NCBI GenBank assembly: GCA_023910675.1
Contig: JAAVWC010000010.1
Location: 1 to 64,000 of the forward strand
Direction of reading: 5' to 3'
DNA length: 64,000 nucleotides
Origin: Gemmatimonas sp.
GTDB taxonomy: Bacteria > Gemmatimonadota > Gemmatimonadetes > Gemmatimonadales > Gemmatimonadaceae
The notes under the pieces: model-generated
Seen by the model: the letters and a program-made list of their open reading frames with translations, nothing else
Told to the model about the DNA's origin: nothing
Database searches by the model: none
Shown here: piece by piece, positions 25,001 through 33,329 of the stretch
Layout: each line of letters opens with the position of its first letter
Numbering within the stretch: the stretch's first letter is position 1
Made by a program: the position numbers and the translations under genes

Positions 25001-25025
25001 GGCCCCGCTCCTGTGGCGCGGGGCC
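25001..25025 (-). terminator. GC-rich hairpin upstream of tRNA-Ala
   Basis: GGCCCCGC (25001-25008) and GCGGGGCC (25018-25025) form an 8-bp stem. On the minus strand it is followed by TTTGTTGT, so it looks like a terminator just upstream of tRNA-Ala. No minus-strand gene lies directly before it, so its role is unclear. Confidence 0.35.
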
Positions 25026-25115
25026 CATCGGGTAACGGATGGGAAGCTAGCCGGTGCGAGTGCCGTGTCAAGGTGGAGGGCACCACGGGCACGCACTACG
25101 CGTTTCCTGCGGGTC

Positions 25116-26603
25116 ATGACCAATATCCGTATCGCACCACCGCCCGCGCATCCGCTCGACGCCGACTACGTGCGCGACCAACTCGTTCCGCGCACCGTCG
25201 ACATCAACGGGAAGACGTACAACCCCGATGGCGAGTACGTGCTGTACTGGATGCAGTCCACGCATCGGCTCGACGAAAACTGGGGACTGCGGGCCGCCAT
25301 TCGCACCGCGAATCGCGTGAACCTGCCGCTGGTCATCCATCAGGGGCTCGACCCCACGTACCCGCACGCGAGCGACCGGCACCACACGTTCATGCTGCAG
25401 GGCGCGCGCGACACGGCGCGTCGTGCCGATGCGTTGGGACTGCACTACCAATTCGTGCTGCGCCGTCGTCGCGATGACGATCGGCGCGTGGTGGACCGCG
25501 TGGCTGCGCGCGCGTACGTCGTGTTTACCGATCTTTTCCCCACGGCCGGTATTCGCGAGCGTGTTGCGCGATTCGGCGAACGCGCCAACTGCCGCGTGCT
25601 CGCCGTCGATAGCGTGTGCACGGTGCCGAGTGGGGCGTTTGTCAAAGCGGAATTCGCGGCGCGCACGATTCGCCCCAAGCTCGCGAAGCTGCTCGACCAC
25701 GCCATCGAGCCCGTCGCTGATGATGGGCCGCGCATCCTGCTTTCTGACACATTGCGCGCGTCGCTGCGCGCAACGATTGCCGAGCACGGCGGTCTGACGC
25801 CGCTGCCCATCGCCACTATGAGTGATGAGGACATCGCCCGCGAAGTGGCCGCGTGCGAGATCGATCACACCGTTGGCGCCGTCGCGCTGGCTGGTGGCTC
25901 CGTGGCGGCGCACACACGCTTTTCGCATTTCCTGCAGCACACGCTGCCGCGGTACGGCGAACAGCGCAACGAAGCCGCCGATGGTGACGGCACGTCGCGC
26001 CTGTCGCCCTATTTGCACTACGGACAGATCGCGTCGGCGCAGGTGGTGCGCGATGCGCGCGCGGCAGGCGTGGGCGCCGACGATCTCGATGCGTTCGTAC
26101 AGCAGGTCACCACATGGCGGGAGCTGGCGTTCAACTGGTGTGTGCGCACGCCCAACTTCGACCAGCTGTCGGCGCTCCCCGACTGGGTGCAGCGCACGAT
26201 GGCCGAGCATGTGAACGACCCGCGCCCGGCGTTGTACGACCTCGACGAGCTGGAAGCCGGGCGCACCAGCGACCGACTGTGGAATGCGTCACAACACGAG
26301 TTGGTGACCGAAGGCATCATCCACAACTACCCCCGTATGCTTTGGGGAAAGACGCTGCTGCTCTGGACCGAGAATTACGAGCAGGCCCGCACCATCATGT
26401 TTCACCTGAACGACAAGTACGCGCTCGACGGTCGCGATCCGAACAGTGTGGGCGGCATCATGTGGTGCCTGGGCCTGTGGGATCGCCCGTGGGGCAACAA
26501 GGCGGTGTGGGGCGGAATTCGCCCCATGGTTACACACCGGGCAAAAATGAAGTTCGACGTGGAAGGGTACGTGGCGCGCGTACGCGGCAGCCGGTTGTTG
26601 TAA
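25116..26603 (+). CDS. phr: Class II deoxyribodipyrimidine photolyase
   Basis: FAD-dependent enzyme that splits UV-induced cyclobutane pyrimidine dimers with light. 495 residues from the ATG at 25116, the usual size. Class II features include the N-terminal YVLYWMQSTHRLDENWGL (about 45-62), RLSPYLHYGQIASAQV (about 292-307), WRELAFNWCVRTPNFDQLSA, and the C-terminal HNYPRMLWGKTLLLWT and LDGRDPNSVGGIMWCLGLWD. The class II pattern is W-x-K and RDPNS-rich, unlike class I. Longer frames upstream run back into tRNA-Ala and are rejected. A dehydratase-type gene follows after 48 bases and may be co-transcribed. Confidence 0.95.
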   Translation: MTNIRIAPPPAHPLDADYVRDQLVPRTVDINGKTYNPDGEYVLYWMQSTHRLDENWGLRAAIRTANRVNLPLVIHQGLDPTYPHASDRHHTFMLQGARDTARRADALGLHYQFVLRRRRDDDRRVVDRVAARAYVVFTDLFPTAGIRERVARFGERANCRVLAVDSVCTVPSGAFVKAEFAARTIRPKLAKLLDHAIEPVADDGPRILLSDTLRASLRATIAEHGGLTPLPIATMSDEDIAREVAACEIDHTVGAVALAGGSVAAHTRFSHFLQHTLPRYGEQRNEAADGDGTSRLSPYLHYGQIASAQVVRDARAAGVGADDLDAFVQQVTTWRELAFNWCVRTPNFDQLSALPDWVQRTMAEHVNDPRPALYDLDELEAGRTSDRLWNASQHELVTEGIIHNYPRMLWGKTLLLWTENYEQARTIMFHLNDKYALDGRDPNSVGGIMWCLGLWDRPWGNKAVWGGIRPMVTHRAKMKFDVEGYVARVRGSRLL

Positions 26604-26651
26604 CAGCGCGCACCAGTAGGCGTGCCAGGCGGGCGGTGTTACAATCTGCGC

Positions 26652-27635
26652 ATGGCAACCCTCAATCCTGCGATCCTTCCCGCAGTCTCCGCGGTGCGCG
26701 ACGCCGCCCAACGGCTGCGCTCGTTTCTGCCGCCAAGCCGTCTGGTGCGCAGCCACGCACTCTCCGACGCGATCGGCGTCGAGGTCTGGTTCAAGCTCGA
26801 ACTCGAGAATCCCACGGGGTCGTTCAAAGTGCGCGGCGCGTACAACGTCCTCGCGGGACTCTCCGACGCCGAGCGCGCTCGCGGCGTCGTCGCATCAAGC
26901 GCCGGGAATCACGGACTGGGGGTCGCCTATGCCGCCAAGGCATTCAATACGCCAGCGATGCTCTACGTGCCGAGCAACGCCCCGCAGGTGAAGAAAGACG
27001 GCATTCGTGCACTGGGAGCGATCGTGAACGACGAAGCGCCCGACTATGACGCCGCGATGGTGGTGGCCAAGGCGCACGCCGCACGCGAAGGCATTCGGTA
27101 CATCAATCCCTGTCTCGGGCTCGATCTGTTGGCTGGCCAGGGTACCGTGGCGCTGGAAGTGCTGGAGCAGCTGCCTTCGGTCCAGACGATCATGATCTGC
27201 ACGGGCGGCGGTGGGCTGCTGGGCGGCATGGGCGCCGTGCTCCGTGCGCTCGCGCCTACCGTGCGCGTGGTCGGCGTGCAGACGGTGGAGACCGCGGCGA
27301 TGTCCACGAGCGTGCAGGCTGGCCACGTGGTGGATTGGCCGTCGACGCCCACACTCGCCGATGGACTGGCCGGCCAGATCGACGATGACGCGCTGCACAT
27401 CGGCCAGGTGTGCGCCGACGAGCTGCTGGTCGTCTCCGAAGAGGAACTCGGCGACACGATCGCGTGGCTGCAGCGCACAGCCGGCATGGCGGTCGAGGGC
27501 GCGGGCGCAGTCACCGTTGCCGCGCTGCGTCACGGCCATCTCAAGGCGCCGTCGGGGCCACTCGTGGCGGTCGTGAGCGGACGCAACATCGATCGCCCGC
27601 GACTCGATATCTTGTTGGCGCAACATCCGGCCTGA
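26652..27635 (+). CDS. PLP fold-type II threonine dehydratase / serine racemase family enzyme
   Basis: 327 residues. Pyridoxal-phosphate enzyme that deaminates threonine or serine, or racemises serine; the exact reaction cannot be fixed from sequence. The Schiff-base lysine is K59 in NPTGSFKVRGA, substrate loop SSAGNHG (about 84-90), and the phosphate-binding glycine loop is CTGGGGLLGGMG (about 183-194). There is no C-terminal ACT regulatory domain, so it is the short catabolic (TdcB-like) or racemase-like form rather than the biosynthetic IlvA. The ATG at 26652 is right for the family. It is followed by a good terminator. Confidence 0.85.
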   Translation: MATLNPAILPAVSAVRDAAQRLRSFLPPSRLVRSHALSDAIGVEVWFKLELENPTGSFKVRGAYNVLAGLSDAERARGVVASSAGNHGLGVAYAAKAFNTPAMLYVPSNAPQVKKDGIRALGAIVNDEAPDYDAAMVVAKAHAAREGIRYINPCLGLDLLAGQGTVALEVLEQLPSVQTIMICTGGGGLLGGMGAVLRALAPTVRVVGVQTVETAAMSTSVQAGHVVDWPSTPTLADGLAGQIDDDALHIGQVCADELLVVSEEELGDTIAWLQRTAGMAVEGAGAVTVAALRHGHLKAPSGPLVAVVSGRNIDRPRLDILLAQHPA

Positions 27636-27660
27636 TCGCGCGTACTGCTGGCGAATGAGA

Positions 27661-27697
27661 CAAAGGCCGGAGTGCCCGTGGGCGGCCCCGGCCTTTG
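27661..27697. terminator. Terminator behind the dehydratase gene
   Basis: CAAAGGCCGG (27661-27670) and CCGGCCTTTG (27688-27697) are a perfect 10-bp inverted repeat with A/T-rich outer ends. It can act on both strands between convergent genes. Confidence 0.75.
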
Positions 27698-27740
27698 CAT
27701 ATCGGCATTCGTCACACGCGACTGGCGCGAGCGGTTTGCG

Positions 27741-28103
27741 TCAGCGCGCGGACGACTCGTCTGCCCGTGGGATATCGGTGCGCGGACGGTCGGCGCTCGT
27801 GTTCCGCGACGCACCACCCTCCCGAGCCACCTGCATGGGTACTTCACGATCGGTGGTGCGGGACATCCGCGCCTGACGGGCCGCCGCGCTGCGCGACTCG
27901 CCACCTTCCCGGCCAATGGCCGCCATGTGCGCACGGTCGCGACTGACCGTCACACCGCCCTTCCGTCCCGCATCGCGCGCTTCGTCTGACGACCATTCGT
28001 GCGCCGTCCCCTTCTCGTGGGCAGCACGCCCACCCTTACTCGCGATCTCGCGCTGTCGCGAAGGATCCATGGACGCGAACCCGCGTCGGCTTTTTCCGGT
28101 CAT
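27741..28103 (-). CDS. KGG-repeat general stress protein
   Basis: 120 residues from the ATG at 28103. It contains the stress-induced KGG repeats: RRGFASMDPSRQREIASKGG, DEARDAGRKGG and HMAAIGREGG. This matches the small, hydrophilic stress proteins of the YciG/GsiB type, which are induced by desiccation or general stress and are thought to be disordered hydrophilins. The rest is polar and Arg/Ser-rich. A G-rich stretch (GGGGGGCG) lies upstream of the start. It is a single gene, divergent from rnz. Confidence 0.85.
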   Translation of the reverse strand: MTGKSRRGFASMDPSRQREIASKGGRAAHEKGTAHEWSSDEARDAGRKGGVTVSRDRAHMAAIGREGGESRSAAARQARMSRTTDREVPMQVAREGGASRNTSADRPRTDIPRADESSAR

Positions 28104-28334
28104 ACGCCCCCCGGCCGTCCCGATTGATTTCAAGTGTGGTACGCGGAGGCAGCACGGTCATCTGTCACTGTCCCAGCATTCCACGGCGGTCTTGCCAGCC
28201 TGTACTGCAAACACCGGGCCGTAGTTGGGTCCGGATGCCGGCACCATGTGCTAACGCAAGCACGGGGCCGGACCCCCACCGTTACAGCGCTGGCAAGGGG
28301 CGGGGTTTTCGCAGGATCGGTCTATATTCGTCAA

Positions 28335-29303
28335 ATGCCGCTGCTTGTACGCTTTCTCGGGACCGCCGCCTCACGCCCCACCGTCGAACGGGGGGTTGCT
28401 TCGCTTGCCGTGATTCGGGAAGGCGAAACCCTGCTCTTCGACTGCGGGGAGGGCACCCAGCGCCAAATGATGCGCTTTGGCGTCTCCTTCGCCTTCGAAG
28501 ATCTGTTTTTTACGCATACGCATTCGGACCACATTCTGGGTATTACCGGACTCATCCGTACGATGGCGCTTCAGGGACGGACCGAACGGCTGCGCCTCTG
28601 GGGCCCCCGTGGCGCCGGGAAAACGTTGCGCCAATGCATCAGCTTGGGTGGCGAGCGTACCACGTTTCCCATCGACATCACCGAGCTCGAAGCGGGCGCC
28701 TCGCTGAGCCGCGGGGACTATCGTATCGATACGTTCGCGGTCGATCACGGGCCCTCCGCGTCGCTGGGATATGCGGTCGTGGAAGAGGAGCGCAAAGGCC
28801 GCTTCAACCCAGACCTCGCGCGGGACATGGGGATTCCGGAAGGACCGCTCTGGGGGCGCATTCACCGCGGGGAATCCATCACGCTCGACGACGGGCGCGT
28901 GATCGCACCGAGTGTGCTTGTCGGTGAGCGACGCCGTGGACGGCGCGTGGTGATTACCGGAGACACTCGCCCGTGTGCCGCGACGATCGAAGCGGCGCGC
29001 GATGCCGACCTCCTCATTCACGAAGCGACCTTCGCCGACGAAGAAGGCGCGCGCGCGCTCGAAACGGGACACAGCACGGCGCGTGAGGCGGCGGAAGTGG
29101 CGAAGGCCGCCGGCGCACGCAAGCTCGCACTCACGCACATCTCCGCGCGCTACTCGCTGAATGCCAAAGAACTCGAGCGCGAAGCCCGCGCGGTGTTCCG
29201 CGATACCGTCATCGTGAAAGACGGCTCCGAAATCGAACTCGGACTCACGGAAGAACTGGCAATCGGTGACGCCATCGCCTCCGGCGTACCGTCGAACGAC
29301 TGA
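28335..29303 (+). CDS. rnz: Ribonuclease Z
   Basis: Zinc-dependent endonuclease that trims the 3' ends of tRNA precursors, relevant here because both tRNA genes lack an encoded CCA. 322 residues, the normal short RNase Z size. Metallo-beta-lactamase motifs are FFTHTHSDHILGI (about 58-70), DHGPSASLGY, VVITGDTRP (about 206-214) and LTHISARY (about 270-277). The ATG at 28335 is correct for the family (MPLLVRFLGTAASRP). It converges on the MFS gene with only 2 bases between the stops. Confidence 0.95.
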   Translation: MPLLVRFLGTAASRPTVERGVASLAVIREGETLLFDCGEGTQRQMMRFGVSFAFEDLFFTHTHSDHILGITGLIRTMALQGRTERLRLWGPRGAGKTLRQCISLGGERTTFPIDITELEAGASLSRGDYRIDTFAVDHGPSASLGYAVVEEERKGRFNPDLARDMGIPEGPLWGRIHRGESITLDDGRVIAPSVLVGERRRGRRVVITGDTRPCAATIEAARDADLLIHEATFADEEGARALETGHSTAREAAEVAKAAGARKLALTHISARYSLNAKELEREARAVFRDTVIVKDGSEIELGLTEELAIGDAIASGVPSND

Positions 29304-29305
29304 CG

Positions 29306-30574
29306 TTACGCTTTCAACTGCTTGAGCTTTCGCAGCGCGGGCACACGCCACGCGAGCGTGGCAACCACGCCGAGTGTGGCGATTCCACCGACGACCACCG
29401 AGGTAACCGCGCCCCACCACCGCGCGGTCACCCCGCTTTCGAAGGCGCCGATTTCGTTCGAGCTGCCAATGAAAATCTGATTCACGCTCGACACGCGGCC
29501 GAGCAGCGCTTCCGGCGTGCGCATCTGCAGCATGAGACTGCGGATGACGACGCTCACCATGTCGCTCGCACCGGCCAGCACCAGAAAAGCGATCGACAAC
29601 GGCAGGCTGGTACTGAGCCCAAAGCCAATCGTGCACAGTCCAAATCCGGTGACGGCCAACAACAGATTTCGCCCGGAGTGCGCGAAGGGCGGAAAGCGCG
29701 TGAGCAACACGCTGGAGATCACCGCGCCGGCGGCCGGCGCCGCGCGTAACAGTCCAAGCCCTGTTGGCCCGGCCTTGAGGATTTCTCCGGCAAAAAGGGG
29801 CAGCAACGCCACCGCGCCACCAAAGAGCACTGAGAAAAGATCGAGGGTGAGTGCGCTGAGTAGCATGCGGTCGGCAAACACGAACCGCAGCCCGCCCAGA
29901 ATGGCCACGCGCATCGGCTCTCCGCTGGCCTCACGCGCCGGCGACTGATGGCGCACAGAGAACAAGACAAGCACCGCGAACATCATGAGCGCGGCGTCGA
30001 CGGCGTAGCTCAGCGTGATGCCACCCATGGCATACAGCAACCCGCCGAGCGCGGGCCCAAGGACCGCCGCCAACTGCCAACTGCCGCTGCGCCATGTGAT
30101 GGCGTTGCTGTACAGCGTGCGCGGCACGAGTTCGGCGCTGAGCGCCTGCCGCGCCGGTTGCAGAAAGGCACGCGCCAATCCGCTCACCACGATCACCGCG
30201 TAAATGGCGTGTACACGTGACGGCGCGGTCAGCGGCACACCACCAATCGGCGCGGGATGCCCCAGCCACCAGAGTGCCAACGAACAACCCACAAGGGCGC
30301 TCAGCGCCAGGAGCGCAATACGTCGACGGTCGTGCGTATCGGCCACATGCCCGGCAAAGAGCGACATGCTGATTGCCGGAAGCGCCTCGGCCAATCCCAC
30401 CAACCCCAGTGCGAGCGGATCGCGCGTCAGGTCGTAGATTTGCCACCCCACGACCGTGCCCTGGATCTGCACGCCCAGCGTGAGAGTGAAGAGCGCAAGG
30501 ATGTAGCGACGGAAGTTGGGAATGCGCAGCGCAGCGAACGTATCGCGCGGCGGCATGGTTGCATCGGCAGACAT
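29306..30574 (-). CDS. MFS transporter, EntS-like (MFS_3)
   Basis: Inner-membrane major facilitator exporter, 422 residues with about 12 hydrophobic segments. The start FRRYILALFTLTLGVQIQGT and the loop AGHVADTHDRRRI (the MFS motif A equivalent) match the EntS-type MFS_3 group, whose members export siderophores or small hydrophobic compounds. Substrate unknown; no siderophore gene lies nearby. The motif PARQALSAELVPR is typical. It stands alone, convergent to rnz and followed upstream by the terminator of the next minus-strand gene. Confidence 0.9.
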   Translation of the reverse strand: MSADATMPPRDTFAALRIPNFRRYILALFTLTLGVQIQGTVVGWQIYDLTRDPLALGLVGLAEALPAISMSLFAGHVADTHDRRRIALLALSALVGCSLALWWLGHPAPIGGVPLTAPSRVHAIYAVIVVSGLARAFLQPARQALSAELVPRTLYSNAITWRSGSWQLAAVLGPALGGLLYAMGGITLSYAVDAALMMFAVLVLFSVRHQSPAREASGEPMRVAILGGLRFVFADRMLLSALTLDLFSVLFGGAVALLPLFAGEILKAGPTGLGLLRAAPAAGAVISSVLLTRFPPFAHSGRNLLLAVTGFGLCTIGFGLSTSLPLSIAFLVLAGASDMVSVVIRSLMLQMRTPEALLGRVSSVNQIFIGSSNEIGAFESGVTARWWGAVTSVVVGGIATLGVVATLAWRVPALRKLKQLKA

Positions 30575-30587
30575 ACCCCTAAACTAG

Positions 30588-30611
30588 TCAGCCTCCCAGG
30601 TGGGAGGCTGA
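30588..30611 (-). terminator. Perfect terminator hairpin
   Basis: TCAGCCTCCCA (30588-30598), 2-base loop, TGGGAGGCTGA (30601-30611), perfect 11-bp stem, followed on the minus strand by CTAGTTTAG. It ends the predicted outer-membrane protein gene and lies just before the MFS start. Confidence 0.8.
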
Positions 30612-30642
30612 TTGTGTATTCGTATCCGGTCCCACGAAGGGA

Positions 30643-31416
30643 TCAGCGACGCACGACGAGGCCAACGCCGGCAAAGTAGTCCCGCTTGGCCGCCGAGGGC
30701 CCGACGCCGCCGCGCACGTCGAGCTGCACGTCCGGGCTGAAGAGGAACGTAAAGCCGCTGTTGACGAACTTGCTGACGACCTTGGAACCGTCCTGCGGCG
30801 CAAACGCGAACGCTTCGGCGTACACACCCACACGCCCCGACGCGGCGAAACCGAACGAGCCACTGCCCGCGTACTCCGTGAAGCTGCGCACCCCATCATG
30901 CGGACGCGCCACATTGAAGTTGCTCGAGAATGCGACGCGGTCAGAGAGCGACCACGCGCCGAGCACCTTTACCTCAGGCTGCGCACGCTGCGCACGGAAC
31001 ACGCGCGCCCCACTCGGGACCGACGTATGGGTGATGACCGAGAGCGCCGGCTTCCACGACGGTCCTTCCGGGCCGTCGGCGAGCTTGAACTTGAAGCCGA
31101 CGGTGGCGTCCTGCATGCCATTGCGGAGCTCACCACCGGCCCGCTCCTGCACGAACGAATTGGCCGACAGTCGGAGCTCGACCTTGCTGGCAAGGCCGGT
31201 GCGCATCAGCACTTCGCCAAAGCTGGTCGAGCGGGTGTCGCCTTCGCGCGAGAACGTGCTGCCGCTCTCGACCTGCACGTGCCCCGGATCGACGAGCACC
31301 GTGGCTTCGGTAAAGTCAGGACGATCGGACACAAGAGCATCGCGCGTTCCCATGGACGCGCAGGCCGTCAGGCCGATGGTGGCGGGAACCAGCGTGAGCA
31401 AATGACGCAAGGACAT
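30643..31416 (-). CDS. Predicted outer-membrane transporter-like protein
   Basis: 257 residues from the ATG at 31416. The signal peptide (LRHLLTLVPATIGLTACASM) ends in a lipobox-like LTAC. The mature part is rich in alternating beta strands and ends VGPSAAKRDYFAGVGLVVRR, a typical barrel closure. The start of the mature part (LVSDRPDFTEATVLVDPGHV, QVESG) is the pattern of the PF13557-type transporter (phenol-degradation meta-pathway like) family. It probably forms an outer-membrane barrel or porin-like protein of unknown cargo. It may carry both lipid anchor and barrel, or the Cys may be incidental. Confidence 0.75.
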   Translation of the reverse strand: MSLRHLLTLVPATIGLTACASMGTRDALVSDRPDFTEATVLVDPGHVQVESGSTFSREGDTRSTSFGEVLMRTGLASKVELRLSANSFVQERAGGELRNGMQDATVGFKFKLADGPEGPSWKPALSVITHTSVPSGARVFRAQRAQPEVKVLGAWSLSDRVAFSSNFNVARPHDGVRSFTEYAGSGSFGFAASGRVGVYAEAFAFAPQDGSKVVSKFVNSGFTFLFSPDVQLDVRGGVGPSAAKRDYFAGVGLVVRR

Positions 31417-31572
31417 GGAGGCGGGCCGAAATGAGTGAACTGCGATGCCAGCCTCGTCGCCGGTCACCCCTCATGTCGGCTCGTCCCAATGCGACCTTTA
31501 GGGCACTGTCACGAATTCCGGCACCCCTATCACACCCGCCCTACGGCAACAGCACAGGGCCCTGCGTCTCCA

Positions 31573-32079
31573 TCATCCACCCGATTCGACAATGATACGC
31601 GCTTCATCTTCTCGCTCTTCGAGTCGGCGGCGCCGCCGCGCCTGGGCTGCCTCATAGCGACGCTGCTGCTCGTCGGTTTCCGGCTCGACCTTCGCGATAG
31701 GCACCGGGCGCCCGTTCCGGTCGATCGCCACGAACGTGAGATAGCAGGTGTTCGTGTGCCGACGCGTACCGTTGATGAGATCTTCGGCTTCCACGCGCAC
31801 GCCGATTTCCATGGAGGTGTTGCCCACGAAGTTCACCGACGCCTTGCACGTCACGAGATCGCCCACGTGAATGGGCTCTCGGAAATCCACGCGATCGATG
31901 GACGCGGTCACACACGCACTGCGCGCATGCCGGAACGCCGACACCGCGGCGGCCTTGTCGACCATGGCCATGATGGCACCACCGAACGCATGCCCCAGAA
32001 TGTTGGCGTCATGGGGCATGATGAGTTCACTCGTTTCGTGCTGCGACGCGGAAACGGGACGCGACGGTCGATCGGTCAT
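31573..32079 (-). CDS. Acyl-CoA thioesterase, hotdog fold (YciA/BACH-like)
   Basis: 168 residues. Hydrolyses acyl-CoA to free acid and CoA. The hotdog pattern is clear: LIMPHDANILGHAFGGAIM (about 19-37), the central helix MVDKAAAVSAFRHARSACVT and ASIDRVDFREPIHVGD (about 59-74), then GNTSMEIGVRVEAED and TCYLTFVAIDRNGRP. The C-terminal 35 residues are a charged, Arg/Glu-rich helix. The start overlaps the stop of the upstream lipoprotein gene by 4 bases (ATGA). Last gene of a four-gene minus-strand run. Confidence 0.92.
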   Translation of the reverse strand: MTDRPSRPVSASQHETSELIMPHDANILGHAFGGAIMAMVDKAAAVSAFRHARSACVTASIDRVDFREPIHVGDLVTCKASVNFVGNTSMEIGVRVEAEDLINGTRRHTNTCYLTFVAIDRNGRPVPIAKVEPETDEQQRRYEAAQARRRRRLEEREDEARIIVESGG

Positions 32080-33329
32080 CGGGAATTCGAAGAAAGAAGC
32101 CGGTGCACCAGACGGAGCGTTGGCGCAGCGCTACCGCGAGATGGCCGAACGCGCCGCGAAGCACGCTGCACCATGCCATCCAGTGCGGTGGAGACGTCGA
32201 AGGCGCGCGCGAGCGCCGCCCGTCCGGCGGAATCGAGCGGCGGCGATTCGAGCGCGATCAGTTGATACGCCGGCGCCGCCACGGTGGCCACGGGCCATTC
32301 GCGCTTCGACGAGGTCAGCTTACGCGACCGCAACACGAGCGCCAGCGCCTCACCGTCGGCCGATGGCGTCGCGACGACTTCGTACGCATCGCGATCCCAG
32401 CTCACTCGCGACGAATCGGCCGCCCACTCCGGGAGTGTGGTGCGCACACTCTGCCACCACGTGGGCGCCGTCACGCTCAACGGCGGCAGGTACAGCGCCA
32501 GCGCCTCGCCATCGGGCGCCTGGCCCGGCACCATGAACACGATGGCGGGATCGCGTGCGAGATCCGTCACTCCGAAGCTGGTGCTGTCGAAGCGAAAGCT
32601 GTCGAGCGTTTCGACCGCCGCCTTGGCACGGTCATCACCGGCGCGTCCAGCCTGACGGATGCTGTCCGTGAGCTGCGCCAGCGATGCGCGCGCCTGGGCG
32701 ATCACGCGTCCGGCATCGGCGGCGCCCAGCAGATCATCGAGCGTCGCGAGATGTCCGGTGCGCACATCGACCACGTAGCGACGACCGCGATGCTGATGCG
32801 GGCGTCCGCCTTCGATATCCGCGTTGAGCAGATGCTCGAAGGTGAGAAATGGACCATGCACATCGAGGATTTCGATCTCGTCCTGCACCACGGTGCGCGG
32901 ATCGTCGGGCGCGTCTTCATCGGCCGGATCGATTTCGAGCTCGCGCGGATGGGCCGAGCGCCACACGGCGAGTTCGTGCAATACGGTGCTGTCCGAAAAC
33001 AGCAGCGTGCTGTCACGCGATGTGAGCGCGCGTGACCAAAGCCGCACCGTGGCGAATGAGGCGTCGGGATACTCGGCGCCATCGCTCGACAGGAACACCT
33101 CGATGAGACGTCCGTCGACCTCAGTGAGCAGAATGGGCGCACTCCGCACCCGCATCCCTTCGCCGCTGCTACGCACCCAGTACGTGGAGTCACCGGCCGC
33201 GAACAGAAACTCCGCCGCCGGCAGCGCCGTCGGCGAACGTGGTGCGTCGGCGCAGGCACCGCTGACGACGAGTGCCGCGAGTGCGAGACCGCGCAACAGG
33301 GACGAACCGTGGCCACGGGGGCGCGGCAT
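32076..33329 (-). CDS. Lipoprotein of unknown function
   Basis: 417 residues. A signal peptide (LLRGLALAALVVSGACADA) with lipobox SGAC predicts a lipid anchor. I recognise no family. The mature region alternates acidic segments (LEIDPADEDAPDDPRTVVQD) and beta-rich segments (TYWVRSSGEGMRVRSAPILL). The C-terminal part contains DSSRVSWDRDAYEVVATPSA, and a DUF3298-like secreted domain is one possibility. The start is directly adjacent to the stop of the desulfurase-like gene, and the end overlaps the thioesterase gene. Confidence 0.8.
   Translation of the reverse strand: MPRPRGHGSSLLRGLALAALVVSGACADAPRSPTALPAAEFLFAAGDSTYWVRSSGEGMRVRSAPILLTEVDGRLIEVFLSSDGAEYPDASFATVRLWSRALTSRDSTLLFSDSTVLHELAVWRSAHPRELEIDPADEDAPDDPRTVVQDEIEILDVHGPFLTFEHLLNADIEGGRPHQHRGRRYVVDVRTGHLATLDDLLGAADAGRVIAQARASLAQLTDSIRQAGRAGDDRAKAAVETLDSFRFDSTSFGVTDLARDPAIVFMVPGQAPDGEALALYLPPLSVTAPTWWQSVRTTLPEWAADSSRVSWDRDAYEVVATPSADGEALALVLRSRKLTSSKREWPVATVAAPAYQLIALESPPLDSAGRAALARAFDVSTALDGMVQRASRRVRPSRGSAAPTLRLVHRLLSSNSR

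Noticed and set aside
24984..25115. Longer photolyase start
   Set aside because: It would begin next to the tRNA-Ala gene, and the added residues do not fit class II photolyases.
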